15,470 bases of DNA from Thiobacillus sp. (GCA_020216925.1 JAIWOL010000099.1:1-15470); one strand, 5' to 3'; shown: positions 1 to 7,592, numbered from the stretch's first letter. Numbers and translations: made by a program. Notes: a model not told the origin generated them from the sequence alone.

Positions 1-1
1 C

Positions 2-622
2 GCAGCGCTGGCGCCGGGACTGCCGACGCCGCCCGTGCCGGCGCCGGGCGCGGCCCTGCTGCCGATGCTGGCGCTGGAAGCGCTGTGGGGCGGCGGGCTT
101 GCGCTGAGCGTGGCTATTGTCTTCTCGCTGGCGCGGCTGGTCGTGCTGTGGACCGGCCATACCGCCACCGCCGGCCTGCTGACGCTCACGCCGGAACAGG
201 CCGAAACCGCAGACGCCCCCTGGCGGGCGCTGGCTGGCTGGCTGGCGCTGCTGGCATTTTTGGGGGCGGGCGGGCATCTGCTGGTGGTTGCCGCGCTGCG
301 CGAAAGTTTTGCGGTGATGCCGGTGGCGGGACTGCCCGCAATGGATGGACTGCGTGGCCTTGGCGAATCGGGCGTCTGGCTGTTCGCCACCGGCGCGGCG
401 CTGGCCCTGCCGCTGCTGGCGCTGGCGCTGCTGATGCAGCTGGCCTTTTTTGTGCTGGCGCGCACCGCGCCCGGGCTGGACATGTTTTCGACCGGCCTGG
501 GACTGGCCGCCGCGGGCCTGCTCGCTGCCTGGATCGTCGCCGTGCCCATGATAGTGCGCGGCCTGAGCGACGGGCTCACGCAGATGAGCTCTTGGTTCGC
601 TGCCCTGACGGGCGTGCAATAG
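2..622 (+). CDS. fliR: FliR/SctT-family export-apparatus membrane protein, 5'-truncated by window edge
   Basis: The reading frame is open from base 2, so the gene begins outside the window; an internal GTG at 35 is probably not the start. About 206 residues are visible, and FliR is usually about 260 residues. The protein is very hydrophobic. The stretch GGHLLVVAALRESFAVMPV matches the FliR signature (GHLLLIRAL.ESF..LP), and LAFFVLARTAPGLDMFSTG matches the later FliR signature (L..LARVAPQLNVFS.G). FliR sits in the inner membrane with FliP and FliQ and forms the export gate of the flagellar type III system. The usual conserved segment between these helices (GLGFATLFDP-like) is replaced by LTLTPEQAETADAPW, so the protein is divergent. 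SctT of a non-flagellar type III system is the alternative. No other flagellar gene is in view to decide. Confidence 0.7.
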   Translation, partial: AALAPGLPTPPVPAPGAALLPMLALEALWGGGLALSVAIVFSLARLVVLWTGHTATAGLLTLTPEQAETADAPWRALAGWLALLAFLGAGGHLLVVAALRESFAVMPVAGLPAMDGLRGLGESGVWLFATGAALALPLLALALLMQLAFFVLARTAPGLDMFSTGLGLAAAGLLAAWIVAVPMIVRGLSDGLTQMSSWFAALTGVQ

Positions 623-697
623 GGTTTTGCACGGCTAATGCATTAAAATGCCCGGATTTATCGATGATCCCGCCCGGTTCGGGCAAGCGGAACCACC

Positions 698-1588
698 ATG
701 TCGGAAATGAAAATGATCCGGGGCAGCCTGGTCGCACTTGTCACGCCCATGTCGGAGGATGGCGCGCTCGACCTCGACGCGCTGCGCCGCCTGGTTGACT
801 GGCACATCGCCGAAGGCACGGACGGCATTGTCATTGTCGGCACCACGGGCGAATCGCCCACGGTCGATTTCGACGAGCACTGCCAGCTCATCCGCACCGC
901 TGTCGAACAGGCGGCGGGCCGCGTACCCGTGATTGCGGGCACCGGCGCCAACTCCACCCGCGAAGCCGTCGAACTCAGCGCCTGCGCCAAAGCTTCTGGC
1001 GCGGCAGCCGGCCTGTCAGTCGTGCCCTACTACAACAAGCCCACGCAGGAAGGCCTGTATCTGCACTACAAGACCATAGCCGAATCGGTCGAGTTGCCGC
1101 TCATTCTCTATAACGTCCCCGGCCGCACCGTGGCCGACCTGTCGAACGACACGGCGCTGCGACTCGCGCAGGTGCCCGGCGTGATCGGCCTCAAGGACGC
1201 CACCGGCAACATGGAACGCGCCTCCGATCTGCTGCGGCGTGCGCCGGCACATTTCGCGCTCTATAGCGGCGATGACGCCTCGGGCCTGCCTTTCATGCTG
1301 CTGGGCGGCCACGGCGTGATTTCGGTAACGGCCAACGTGGCACCGAAACTCATGCGCCAGATGTGCGAAGCGGCATTTGCAGGGAACCTCGCCCTGGGGC
1401 GTGAAATCAACAACAAGCTGCTGCCGCTGCACAGCAGGTTGTTTGTCGAGGCCAACCCGATTCCCGTCAAATGGGCGGTGTCGCAGCTTGGTCTGATGCC
1501 CGCCGGCGTGCGCCCCCCGCTCACACCGTTGTCCGCGACTCACCATGAAACCCTGCGTCAGGCAATGCGCCACGCCGGCCTGATGTAA
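698..1588 (+). CDS. dapA: 4-hydroxy-tetrahydrodipicolinate synthase (DapA)
   Basis: DapA condenses pyruvate with aspartate semialdehyde, the first committed step of the diaminopimelate/lysine pathway, in the cytoplasm. The protein aligns along its whole length with E. coli DapA. It has GTTGES with the two threonines at 49-50, YNVPGRT with Tyr138 and Arg143, and the Schiff-base lysine at 166 in GLKDATGN. It also has [18 protein letters not shown] and the C-terminal NPIPVKWA. The length, 296 aa, is slightly long because of five extra residues. Methionines at residues 4 and 6 (707, 713) are alternative starts, and M6 gives the family-typical [12 protein letters not shown] beginning. A short GCCCG/CGGGC hairpin (672-684) lies just before the start. 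bamC follows after 15 nt, the same pairing as in E. coli. Confidence 0.97.
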   Translation: MSEMKMIRGSLVALVTPMSEDGALDLDALRRLVDWHIAEGTDGIVIVGTTGESPTVDFDEHCQLIRTAVEQAAGRVPVIAGTGANSTREAVELSACAKASGAAAGLSVVPYYNKPTQEGLYLHYKTIAESVELPLILYNVPGRTVADLSNDTALRLAQVPGVIGLKDATGNMERASDLLRRAPAHFALYSGDDASGLPFMLLGGHGVISVTANVAPKLMRQMCEAAFAGNLALGREINNKLLPLHSRLFVEANPIPVKWAVSQLGLMPAGVRPPLTPLSATHHETLRQAMRHAGLM

Positions 1589-1603
1589 ACAAGGACACCA
1601 TCC

Positions 1604-2686
1604 ATGCGTTATCTGTCTCTCCTTCTGGCCGCCTCGCTCGTTGCGGGCTGCGGCATCCTCGAAACCAAGAAAATCGACTACAAGTCCGCGCAGAAGGCCC
1701 CCACGCTCGAACTGCCGCCCGACCTCATCGCTCCGTCTTCCGACAACCGCTACGCCATTCCCAACACGCAGGGCAGCGGCACCGCAACCCTGTCGACCTA
1801 CGACCGCGAACGCAAAGCGGCGCCGGCCGGCATGCAGACCCTGCTGCCGGCACAGGACAAGGCGCGTATCGAACGCGCCGGCACGCAGCGCTGGCTGGTG
1901 GTGAACGCCACGCCGCAGCAGGTGTGGCCGGTAATCAAGGATTTCTGGCAGGAAACCGGCTTCATCGTGAACATCGAGTCGCCCGAAACCGGCGTGATCG
2001 AAACCGACTGGGCGGAAAACCGCGCCAAAATTCCCCAGGACGCCATCCGCCGCACGCTCGGCAAGGTGCTCGACGGCCTGTACTCCACGGCCGAACGCGA
2101 TAAATTCCGCACCCGCATCGAACAGGGCCGCGACGGCACCGAAATCTACGTGAGCCATCGCGGCATGATCGAGGTGTTCGCCACCGAAGGCAAAGACAAA
2201 ACCGTCTGGCAACCGCGTCCCGCCGACCCCGAGCTCGAAGCCGAAATGCTGCGTCGCCTGATGCTGCGTTTCGGCGTGGAAGACGCGCGCGCCGACACCC
2301 TGCTGGCCAAGCAGCAGACGCCCGAGCAGGCCCGTATCGTCAAGGACGGCGGGGCAAACAGTCTCGAAATGGACGAAAGTTTCGACCGCGCCTGGCGTCG
2401 CGTCGGCCTCGCGCTCGACCGCGTCGGCTTTGCCGTGGAAGACCGCGACCGCTCCAAGGGCGTGTACTTCGTTCGCTACATCGACCCCGAAGTCGACAAC
2501 GACAGCAAGCGCGACGACGGCATTCTCGCCAAGTTCGCGTTCTGGAAGAGCAAAAAACCGCAGACCTCACCGCAGGTGCAGGTCGTGGTCACCGAGGCGG
2601 GCGAAAAATCCCGCGTGACTGTGGCCGGCGCGGATGCGGGCACGCAGAACCGCATCGTCAACCTGCTGCACAAGGAACTGAAATAA
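1604..2686 (+). CDS. bamC: Outer membrane protein assembly lipoprotein BamC
   Basis: BamC is a lipoprotein of the BAM complex, which folds beta-barrel proteins into the outer membrane; it binds BamD. The N-terminus is a lipoprotein signal ending in LVAGC, with the lipidated cysteine at residue 16. A probably flexible segment follows, with the BamC-type NRYAIPNTQGSG stretch that in E. coli lies along BamD. Two helix-grip-like domains come next (about 90-215 and 240-360): the first starts at RWLVVNATPQQVWPVIKDFW and the second contains FDRAWRRVGLALDRVGFAVEDRDRS. The length, 360 aa, is close to E. coli BamC (344 aa). A good ribosome site, AAGGA at 1591-1595, supports the ATG. It is probably co-transcribed with dapA. 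The next gene begins 10 nt after its stop. Confidence 0.94.
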   Translation: MRYLSLLLAASLVAGCGILETKKIDYKSAQKAPTLELPPDLIAPSSDNRYAIPNTQGSGTATLSTYDRERKAAPAGMQTLLPAQDKARIERAGTQRWLVVNATPQQVWPVIKDFWQETGFIVNIESPETGVIETDWAENRAKIPQDAIRRTLGKVLDGLYSTAERDKFRTRIEQGRDGTEIYVSHRGMIEVFATEGKDKTVWQPRPADPELEAEMLRRLMLRFGVEDARADTLLAKQQTPEQARIVKDGGANSLEMDESFDRAWRRVGLALDRVGFAVEDRDRSKGVYFVRYIDPEVDNDSKRDDGILAKFAFWKSKKPQTSPQVQVVVTEAGEKSRVTVAGADAGTQNRIVNLLHKELK

Positions 2687-2696
2687 GGCAGGCGAG

Positions 2697-3455
2697 GTGC
2701 GTTTTTGCAGCCTGGGCAGTGGCAGTGAAGGCAACGGCCTCGTGATCGAGGCCGGCATGACCCGCGTGCTGCTCGACTGCGGGTTTGGTCTTGCCGACTG
2801 TGTGAACCGGCTCGCGCGCCAGGGCGTGCAGGCCAACGAGCTGGCAGGCATTGTGGTCACCCACGAACACAGCGACCACATTGGCGGAGTAGGGCGCATG
2901 GCGCGCAAGTTCGGGCTGCCGGTGTGGCTCACGGCGGGTACCCGCGCAATGGCCCAGGATCTGGACGGCGTCGACATCCGGGTGATCGACAGTCACACCC
3001 GGTTTAGCGTCGATGCGCTCGACATCCAGCCGTTTCCGGTGCCGCACGACGCGCGCGAGCCGGTGCAGTTCGTGTTTGGCGACGGCAATCGCCGGTTGGG
3101 CGTGCTCACCGACCTGGGCTGCGTCACGCCGCACGTCGAGGCCATGCTCGGCGGCGTCGATGCCCTGGTGCTGGAGTGCAACCACGATGCCGGCATGCTG
3201 GAAAACGGCCCGTATCCAGCGAGCCTCAAGCGACGCGTCAGCGGGCGCTTCGGCCATCTGGAAAACGGCCAGGCTGCGGCGCTGCTGCGCAAGCTCAAGC
3301 ACGACGGCCTGCAATGCGTGATGGCCGCGCACGTCTCAAAAAAGAACAACACCCACGCGCTGGCGCAAACCGCGCTGGCAAAAGCGCTGGGCTGCAACGC
3401 AGACGAGGTGCGCGTGGCGTGCCAGACGAACGGTTTCGATTGGATAAGACTTTGA
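2697..3455 (+). CDS. YycJ/WalJ-like metallo-beta-lactamase-fold hydrolase
   Basis: This is a cytoplasmic MBL-fold protein of the YycJ type. The GTG start gives MRFCSLGSGSEGN, the family's characteristic first residues, and is preceded by an AAGG-containing ribosome site around 2686-2692. The metal motif THEHSDH supplies His56, His58, Asp60 and His61. Later family landmarks are LTDLGCVTPHV, LVLECNHD and MAAHVSKKNNTHA, which carry further metal-binding and substrate-pocket residues. The length (252 aa) is normal for the family. YycJ relatives have been proposed to act as nucleases; the substrate here cannot be told from sequence. It lies 10 nt after bamC, and its stop codon overlaps the start region of the helicase gene, so translation is likely coupled along this block. 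Confidence 0.9.
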   Translation: MRFCSLGSGSEGNGLVIEAGMTRVLLDCGFGLADCVNRLARQGVQANELAGIVVTHEHSDHIGGVGRMARKFGLPVWLTAGTRAMAQDLDGVDIRVIDSHTRFSVDALDIQPFPVPHDAREPVQFVFGDGNRRLGVLTDLGCVTPHVEAMLGGVDALVLECNHDAGMLENGPYPASLKRRVSGRFGHLENGQAAALLRKLKHDGLQCVMAAHVSKKNNTHALAQTALAKALGCNADEVRVACQTNGFDWIRL

Positions 3456-4858
3456 CCACTTTTGCCGAACTCGGGCTCGCGCCCGACATCCTGCGGGCCC
3501 TGGACGACATGGGCTACGTCACGCCGACGCCCATTCAGGAACAGGTGATTCCGCTTGCCATGCGCGGCGGCGACATCCTTGGCGCGGCACAGACCGGCAC
3601 CGGCAAGACCGCCGCGTTCGCGCTGCCCCTGATCCAGCGCCTGCTGCCGTTTGCCAACAGCAGCACCTCGCCGGCCAAGCACCCCATCCGCGCGCTCATC
3701 CTCACCCCCACGCGCGAACTCGCGATCCAGGTCGAGGAAAGCATCAACGCCTACTGCAAGCACGTGCCGATCCGGTCGCTGGTCGTCTACGGCGGCGTCA
3801 ACATCAACACGCAGATTCCCGTCTTGAAGACCGGTATCGAAATCCTTGTTGCCACGCCGGGACGGCTGCTCGATCACGTGCAGAACAAGACGCTCTCGCT
3901 CAACCAGGTGAACACCCTGGTGCTCGACGAGGCCGACCGCATGCTGGACATGGGTTTCATGCCCGATCTCAAGCGCATCGTCTCCCTTCTGCCCGCCGCG
4001 CGCGTGAACATGATGTTCTCGGCCACCTTTCCAGAAGAAATCAAGAAACTCGCCGACAGCATCCTCAACAGCCCGACCTTCATCGAAGTGGCACGCAACA
4101 CCACGGCGGTGACGGTGACGCAGGTGGTGCATCCGGTGCATCACGAGCGCAAGCGGCAGTTGCTGGCGCACCTGATCAAGCATCGCGATCTCAGCCAGGT
4201 TCTGGTGTTTACCGGCACCAAGCTGGGCTGCAACCGGCTCGCCAACGAACTCAACAAGCTCGGCCTGCACGCCGACGCCATCCACGGCGACAAGACCCAG
4301 CAGGAGCGCATCAAAGCGCTCGACGCCTTCAAGGCGGGCACCCTTCGCGTGCTGGTCGCCACCGACGTCGCGGCGCGCGGCATCGACATCGAGGCGCTGC
4401 CCTTCGTGGTCAACTACGATCTGCCGCACAACGCCGAGGACTACGTGCATCGCATCGGCCGCACCGGGCGCGCCGGCGCGAAAGGCGAAGCGATCTCGCT
4501 GGTGAGCGAGTCGGAGACGCGCTACCTCAAGGACATCGAAAAGCTCATTGGCAATCCGATCGAAACCGTGATGGTGCCCGGCTTCGAACCCGGCGCCGCC
4601 GACATGCCGGCTTACGATGCCCGCCCGCCGCGCGGCGATCGGCGCGACCGACCAGAGCGAGAGGCGCGCGGCCAACGCCCCGCGCCGCCAGCCCGCAGCA
4701 AACCCGCCGCCTCGCGCGACACACTCTTCGACGCACCCTACGAGCCGGACACCTCCCGCGTCGATGCACCCGCACCGGCCCCCGCGCGCAACGGCCCGCG
4801 CAAACAGGTCGCCGCCCTGTTCCGTTCACCCGCCAAACCGGAAACGGCCGGACAGTGA
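3452..4858 (+). CDS. rhlE: DEAD-box ATP-dependent RNA helicase, RhlE type
   Basis: An RNA helicase that unwinds structured RNA during ribosome assembly or mRNA turnover. All core motifs are present, counting from the chosen start: Q motif with TPTPIQ (24-29), AAQTGTGKT (45-53), PTREL (86-90), TPGR (135-138), DEAD (159-162), SAT (190-192), LVFTGTK (251-257), ATDVAARGID (303-312) and HRIGRTGR (333-340). After about residue 380 comes a proline- and arginine-rich tail without domain structure, typical of RhlE-like helicases. The start is inferred. No ATG fits, and TTG at 3452 gives MTTFAELGL, the usual RhlE opening, with GGATAAG just upstream; TTG 3440 and GTG 3419 are in-frame alternatives. TTG 3452 overlaps the TGA of the preceding gene, and the stop overlaps the next gene. 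Confidence 0.93.
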   Translation: MTTFAELGLAPDILRALDDMGYVTPTPIQEQVIPLAMRGGDILGAAQTGTGKTAAFALPLIQRLLPFANSSTSPAKHPIRALILTPTRELAIQVEESINAYCKHVPIRSLVVYGGVNINTQIPVLKTGIEILVATPGRLLDHVQNKTLSLNQVNTLVLDEADRMLDMGFMPDLKRIVSLLPAARVNMMFSATFPEEIKKLADSILNSPTFIEVARNTTAVTVTQVVHPVHHERKRQLLAHLIKHRDLSQVLVFTGTKLGCNRLANELNKLGLHADAIHGDKTQQERIKALDAFKAGTLRVLVATDVAARGIDIEALPFVVNYDLPHNAEDYVHRIGRTGRAGAKGEAISLVSESETRYLKDIEKLIGNPIETVMVPGFEPGAADMPAYDARPPRGDRRDRPEREARGQRPAPPARSKPAASRDTLFDAPYEPDTSRVDAPAPAPARNGPRKQVAALFRSPAKPETAGQ

Positions 4859-5199
4859 GCTGGGAACTGGGCCTGCTAGCCGTCTTCGGGCTGCTTGCCT
4901 GGTACTGGTATGCCGGGATGCACGCGCGCGAGCAGGCCATCGCTGCCGGACGGCGCGCCTGCCAGAGTGCGGGCGTGCAGTTTCTGGATGAAAGCGTGGC
5001 GCAGACGCGCACCCGCCTCGCGCGCAACGCTCAGGGGCAACTGGTGCTGCAGCGCGATTTCCGCTTCGAATTTTCCGACACCGGCGACAATCGCCGTCCG
5101 GCCGTGGTGCGCATGGTCGGCGAACGGGTGGAATGGGTGAGTCTGGATGGCGAGTGGCAGCCAGGGCACCTCGCCAGCGTCAGCCGCCTGCCTGAATAG
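4855..5199 (+). CDS. DUF3301 single-pass membrane protein
   Basis: A 114-residue protein starting with GTG inside the helicase stop (GTGA overlap). Residues 4-20 (ELGLLAVFGLLAWYWYA) form one membrane helix. The rest is soluble and has the DUF3301 pattern: AAGRRACQSAGVQFLDESVA, then LQRDFRFEFSDTGDNR and a final VEWVSLDG strand. The family is widespread in beta- and gammaproteobacteria and its function is not established. The 4-nt overlap implies coupled translation with rhlE. It is the last gene of the rightward block, and only 9 nt separate its stop from the stop of the convergent metallo-hydrolase gene. No intrinsic terminator is visible in that gap. Confidence 0.88.
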   Translation: MSWELGLLAVFGLLAWYWYAGMHAREQAIAAGRRACQSAGVQFLDESVAQTRTRLARNAQGQLVLQRDFRFEFSDTGDNRRPAVVRMVGERVEWVSLDGEWQPGHLASVSRLPE

Positions 5200-5208
5200 A
5201 TCCGCTGC

Positions 5209-6147
5209 CTATTCCTGCTCCACTTCCAGGATCGCCAGGCTGATCTGCGGGCCCAGGTTCAGTTCCCACTCGGCCCAGTTTCTGTAAGCCTTCAGTTTTT
5301 CGACGAGCACGGGTTTCATCTCGAAGTCGCTCTTGCCTTCGTTGTACATGCGGCGCACTTCGGGCAGGAGGATGTCGAACCAGGCTTTCTGCTCTTCGAC
5401 CAGTTTGCGGTCGCCACTCTTGCCGTGGCCGGGTACGTAGACCTTGGCCTTGACGGCCAGGGCACGGTCGGTGGCTCTCATCACGCCTTTGAAGGTGCCG
5501 TCGCGCAGGTTCATCACCTGGCGGGCCAGCACGTTGTCGCCGGTGAATAGAATGCGATCCTCGACCACCTCGATCATGTCGTCGGTCTTGCTGTGGGCGT
5601 CGCTGGAAGAATGGATGCGGAAGGTCTTGCCGCCAATCCTGAATTCCTGGCCGTCAGTCGTCGGCACGGTGGGAATTTCGGCGCGGGTGCCGTCGGTGTA
5701 ACCCTGGGTCATGTCCGACATGAGCTTGAGCCAGAAGGCATCTGCACCTTCCTTGGCCAGGCGGATCATGTCCGGGTGGGCAATGATCGTGGCCTTCGGC
5801 CAGGCTTCGAGGATGGCGTGGTTGCCCAGCCAGTGGTCGCCGTGAATGTGGGTATTGAACACGTGGGTGACCGGCAGTTTGGTGGCTTTGCGGATTTGCG
5901 CCACCACCATGCGTCCAGCCTGCACACTGGAACCGGGGTCGATCACCACCACGCTGTCTTGCGTCACCACCCAGGCCGGGTTGTTCATGAAACCCTGGTT
6001 TGCAACAGATGGCACGCCCTGCGGGCCGTGGATGACCCAGGTCGACGCGCTTACTTTCTGGGCGGCGTGCGTACGCACGGTGTCCCTGGGGCCGGCGATT
6101 GCGGCCGCGCTGATGGCGGTGGCGAGCAGGATAAGCATGCGCATCAT
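5209..6147 (-). CDS. Exported metallo-beta-lactamase-fold hydrolase
   Basis: A 312-residue protein with a signal peptide (MMRMLILLATAISAAAIAG), so probably periplasmic. The full MBL zinc site is visible: HIHGDH (His100, His102, Asp104, His105), His185 in SSDAHSKTDD, Asp204 in LFTGDN and His241 in VPGHG. The opening VIDPGSSVQAG and NTHIHGDHWLGNH resemble the SoxH / quinoprotein-associated hydrolases, but no sox or PQQ gene is in view and the substrate is unknown. The reading frame extends upstream to 6204, but the perfect AAGGAGG six bases before the ATG at 6147, plus the signal peptide, fix the start. It lies 73 nt downstream of the flavin reductase gene on the same strand, with an inverted repeat in the gap. 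Confidence 0.88.
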   Translation of the reverse strand: MMRMLILLATAISAAAIAGPRDTVRTHAAQKVSASTWVIHGPQGVPSVANQGFMNNPAWVVTQDSVVVIDPGSSVQAGRMVVAQIRKATKLPVTHVFNTHIHGDHWLGNHAILEAWPKATIIAHPDMIRLAKEGADAFWLKLMSDMTQGYTDGTRAEIPTVPTTDGQEFRIGGKTFRIHSSSDAHSKTDDMIEVVEDRILFTGDNVLARQVMNLRDGTFKGVMRATDRALAVKAKVYVPGHGKSGDRKLVEEQKAWFDILLPEVRRMYNEGKSDFEMKPVLVEKLKAYRNWAEWELNLGPQISLAILEVEQE

Positions 6148-6153
6148 GAGAAG

Positions 6154-6160
6154 CCTCCTT
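6154..6160 (-). promoter_or_regulatory. Strong ribosome binding site deciding the hydrolase start
   Basis: On the minus strand this reads AAGGAGG, followed by six bases and ATG ATG. It places the start at 6147 rather than at the upstream in-frame GTG or ATG codons. Confidence 0.85.
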
Positions 6161-6181
6161 GAGTGTGTTGGCATCCGAACC

Positions 6182-6200
6182 TTACACAGTCCGGGTGTAA
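6182..6200. repeat. Inverted repeat TTACAC-N7-GTGTAA, operator candidate
   Basis: Perfect 6-bp arms separated by seven bases lie in the 73-nt gap between the flavin reductase stop and the hydrolase ribosome site. The size and position suit a dimeric repressor or activator site controlling the hydrolase gene separately from msrB. No promoter hexamers could be fixed around it, so the role is inferred. Confidence 0.4.
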
Positions 6201-6220
6201 CCATTAATAGTCGAAAAGCG

Positions 6221-6925
6221 CTACCACCATTTTTCGAAGATGATGCGGCTCATCGGCACCCCCTGGTCGTGCAGCAGCGTGCTCATGTCCTCGACCATGC
6301 CCTTGGGGCCGCACAGGTAGTACAGAGTGTCGTCGGGCACGTGCAGGGTGTGCAGCTTGGCCGGGTCGATGCGGCCGGTGAGTCCGTGCCAGCGCGGGTC
6401 GGGCTGGGTGACGGTAATGCTCACGTGCAGGTTGTCGTGGTCGCGCGCGGCCGCAGCGAGTTCGTCATGGAACAGAATCTCGCGGCTGTCCGACACGCTG
6501 TAGAGCAGGTGCGCCCGGGTGGCGAGCCGGGCGTCGCGGATGTGGCGAAAAATCGAAAGCAGGGGCGTCACGCCCACTCCGCCGCCGATCAGCACCACGT
6601 TCTCGCTCATCTCGGGCAGATAGACGAACGGCCCCTGTCCCTGCGTGACACGCACCGTGTCGCCCACTGCGCCGCGTTCGTGCACCCAGCGCGCAACCGG
6701 GTGCCTGCTGCTGGCCTTGACGGCCAGTTCGATCTCGCCGGCATGCAGGGGCGAGGTGGTGATCGAATAGCCGCTGGTCTGTAATTTATCATCGACTTTT
6801 ACCGACAGATCGACCCATTGCCCCGGCAAAAAGCGGAAGGCCGGGTCGTCGATGGCGAGGCGCAGCGTGCGGATGCTGGGCGTGGCGACGTCGAGCGCCG
6901 TCACGCGGGCGTCAAAAATGCGCAA
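6221..6925 (-). CDS. OXNAD1-like FAD/NAD(P)-binding oxidoreductase
   Basis: A 234-residue one-protein reductase of the ferredoxin-NADP reductase superfamily. The N-terminal FAD barrel has LPGQWVDL and SGYSITTSP (51-59), where the usual Arg of the RxYS flavin motif is Ser. The NAD(P) domain has LIGGGVGVTPLLSI (112-125) and YYLCGPKGM (202-210). The C-terminus FEKWW is the ending seen in OXNAD1-type proteins. No 2Fe-2S domain is present, so an electron-accepting partner is needed. The start is TTG at 6925, three bases after the msrB stop, with AGGA eight bases upstream; no nearby ATG fits. It is therefore almost certainly co-transcribed and perhaps translationally coupled with msrB, hinting at a redox link, although MsrB is normally reduced by thioredoxin. 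Confidence 0.85.
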   Translation of the reverse strand: MRIFDARVTALDVATPSIRTLRLAIDDPAFRFLPGQWVDLSVKVDDKLQTSGYSITTSPLHAGEIELAVKASSRHPVARWVHERGAVGDTVRVTQGQGPFVYLPEMSENVVLIGGGVGVTPLLSIFRHIRDARLATRAHLLYSVSDSREILFHDELAAAARDHDNLHVSITVTQPDPRWHGLTGRIDPAKLHTLHVPDDTLYYLCGPKGMVEDMSTLLHDQGVPMSRIIFEKWW

Positions 6926-6928
6926 GAC

Positions 6929-7342
6929 TCAATCCTGGCCGGGTTGGGGGCCGGTTTCCTCGAAACTGAGCGAAGCCGAATTGATGCAGTAGCGCATTCC
7001 GGTGGGGGCGGGGCCGTCCGGGAACACATGCCCCAGATGCGAACCGCACTTGTGGCACAGCGCCTCGGTACGCACCATGCCATGCGTGGTGTCGGTTTTC
7101 TCCGCCACGGCCCCTGGTTTGAGCGCCTGATAGAAACTCGGCCAGCCGGTGCCGGAATCGAACTTGGCCGACGACTCGAACAGCGGTTCGCCGCAAGCCG
7201 CGCAGCGATAGAAGCCGCGTGCGTGATGGTCCCAATACTTTCCGGTAAATGCGCGCTCGGTGCCTTTTTCGCGCAGGATGCGGTATTGCTCCGGCGAGAG
7301 TATGGCGCGCCATTCGGCGTCGGTTTTGTTATCGGCTGTCAT
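6929..7342 (-). CDS. msrB: Peptide-methionine (R)-S-oxide reductase MsrB
   Basis: MsrB reduces the R form of methionine sulfoxide in proteins, repairing oxidative damage. This 137-residue cytoplasmic protein carries the whole family set: zinc cysteines in CAAC (47, 50) and CHKC (96, 99), [10 protein letters not shown] (61-70), [10 protein letters not shown] (101-110) and the catalytic Cys119 in RYCINSAS. At residue 65 it has Thr where many MsrB proteins have the recycling Cys (GCGWPSF), so this is the class that lacks the canonical resolving cysteine. No signal peptide is seen. The start has GGAGGG (7348-7353 on the other strand) five bases upstream. It is the first gene of the leftward block and is transcribed divergently from rubrerythrin. 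Confidence 0.96.
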   Translation of the reverse strand: MTADNKTDAEWRAILSPEQYRILREKGTERAFTGKYWDHHARGFYRCAACGEPLFESSAKFDSGTGWPSFYQALKPGAVAEKTDTTHGMVRTEALCHKCGSHLGHVFPDGPAPTGMRYCINSASLSFEETGPQPGQD

Positions 7343-7498
7343 GGCTACCCTCCGTACAAGCCGTGAAGTTTACCTGCAAGGCGGGGGTTTGCCTGTCTCA
7401 TTTTTCTGGCGGCCAAGAGGGTGGACGGGCAAGGCTGCACAAGCCGTGCGCCGTGTGCCTGCTGGCGAATGAATTTTCAACAAATCAAACGCCAACGG

Positions 7499-7526
7499 TT
7501 GACAAGGTCATGCGTCCCGGTTTAAT
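7499..7526 (+). promoter_or_regulatory. Sigma-70 type promoter of rubrerythrin
   Basis: TTGACA at 7499-7504 is a perfect -35 hexamer, and TTTAAT at 7521-7526 matches TATAAT at five of six positions, with a 16-base spacer. Transcription would start near 7533, giving a leader of about 110 bases. This is the strongest promoter-like sequence in the window. Confidence 0.7.
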
Positions 7527-7538
7527 CTTCGTTCAGCT

Positions 7539-7555
7539 TTTAGACTTAGTCTAAA
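7539..7555. promoter_or_regulatory. Perfect 17-bp palindrome, operator candidate
   Basis: TTTAGACT-T-AGTCTAAA is a perfect 8-bp inverted repeat around one central base, placed just downstream of the predicted transcription start, where a bound protein would block transcription. Its inner 15 bases agree with the PerR box TTATAATnATTATAA at 10 of 14 defined positions. A Fur/PerR-family peroxide sensor is therefore a reasonable but unproven reader. Confidence 0.55.
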
Positions 7556-7569
7556 CACTGCATTTCATC

Positions 7570-7592
7570 CTGTCGCCCAATTGTGGCGACAG
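7570..7592 (+). promoter_or_regulatory. Hairpin in the rubrerythrin 5' leader
   Basis: CTGTCGCC and GGCGACAG form a perfect 8-bp stem with a 7-base loop. No T-run follows, so it is not an intrinsic terminator. It lies 51 bases before the ATG and may stabilise the mRNA or serve as another protein site. Confidence 0.5.

Noticed and set aside
627..649. TTGCAC and TAAAAT hexamers before dapA
   Set aside because: The spacing is only 11 bases, too short for a sigma-70 promoter.
2993..4675. 560-codon minus-strand frame opposite the hydrolase and rhlE genes
   Set aside because: No recognisable protein family; it mirrors codons of genes with complete helicase and MBL motifs.
6148..6204. Upstream extension of the exported hydrolase to 6204
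   Set aside because: It would place 19 residues before a clear signal peptide and ignore the perfect AAGGAGG in front of the ATG at 6147.
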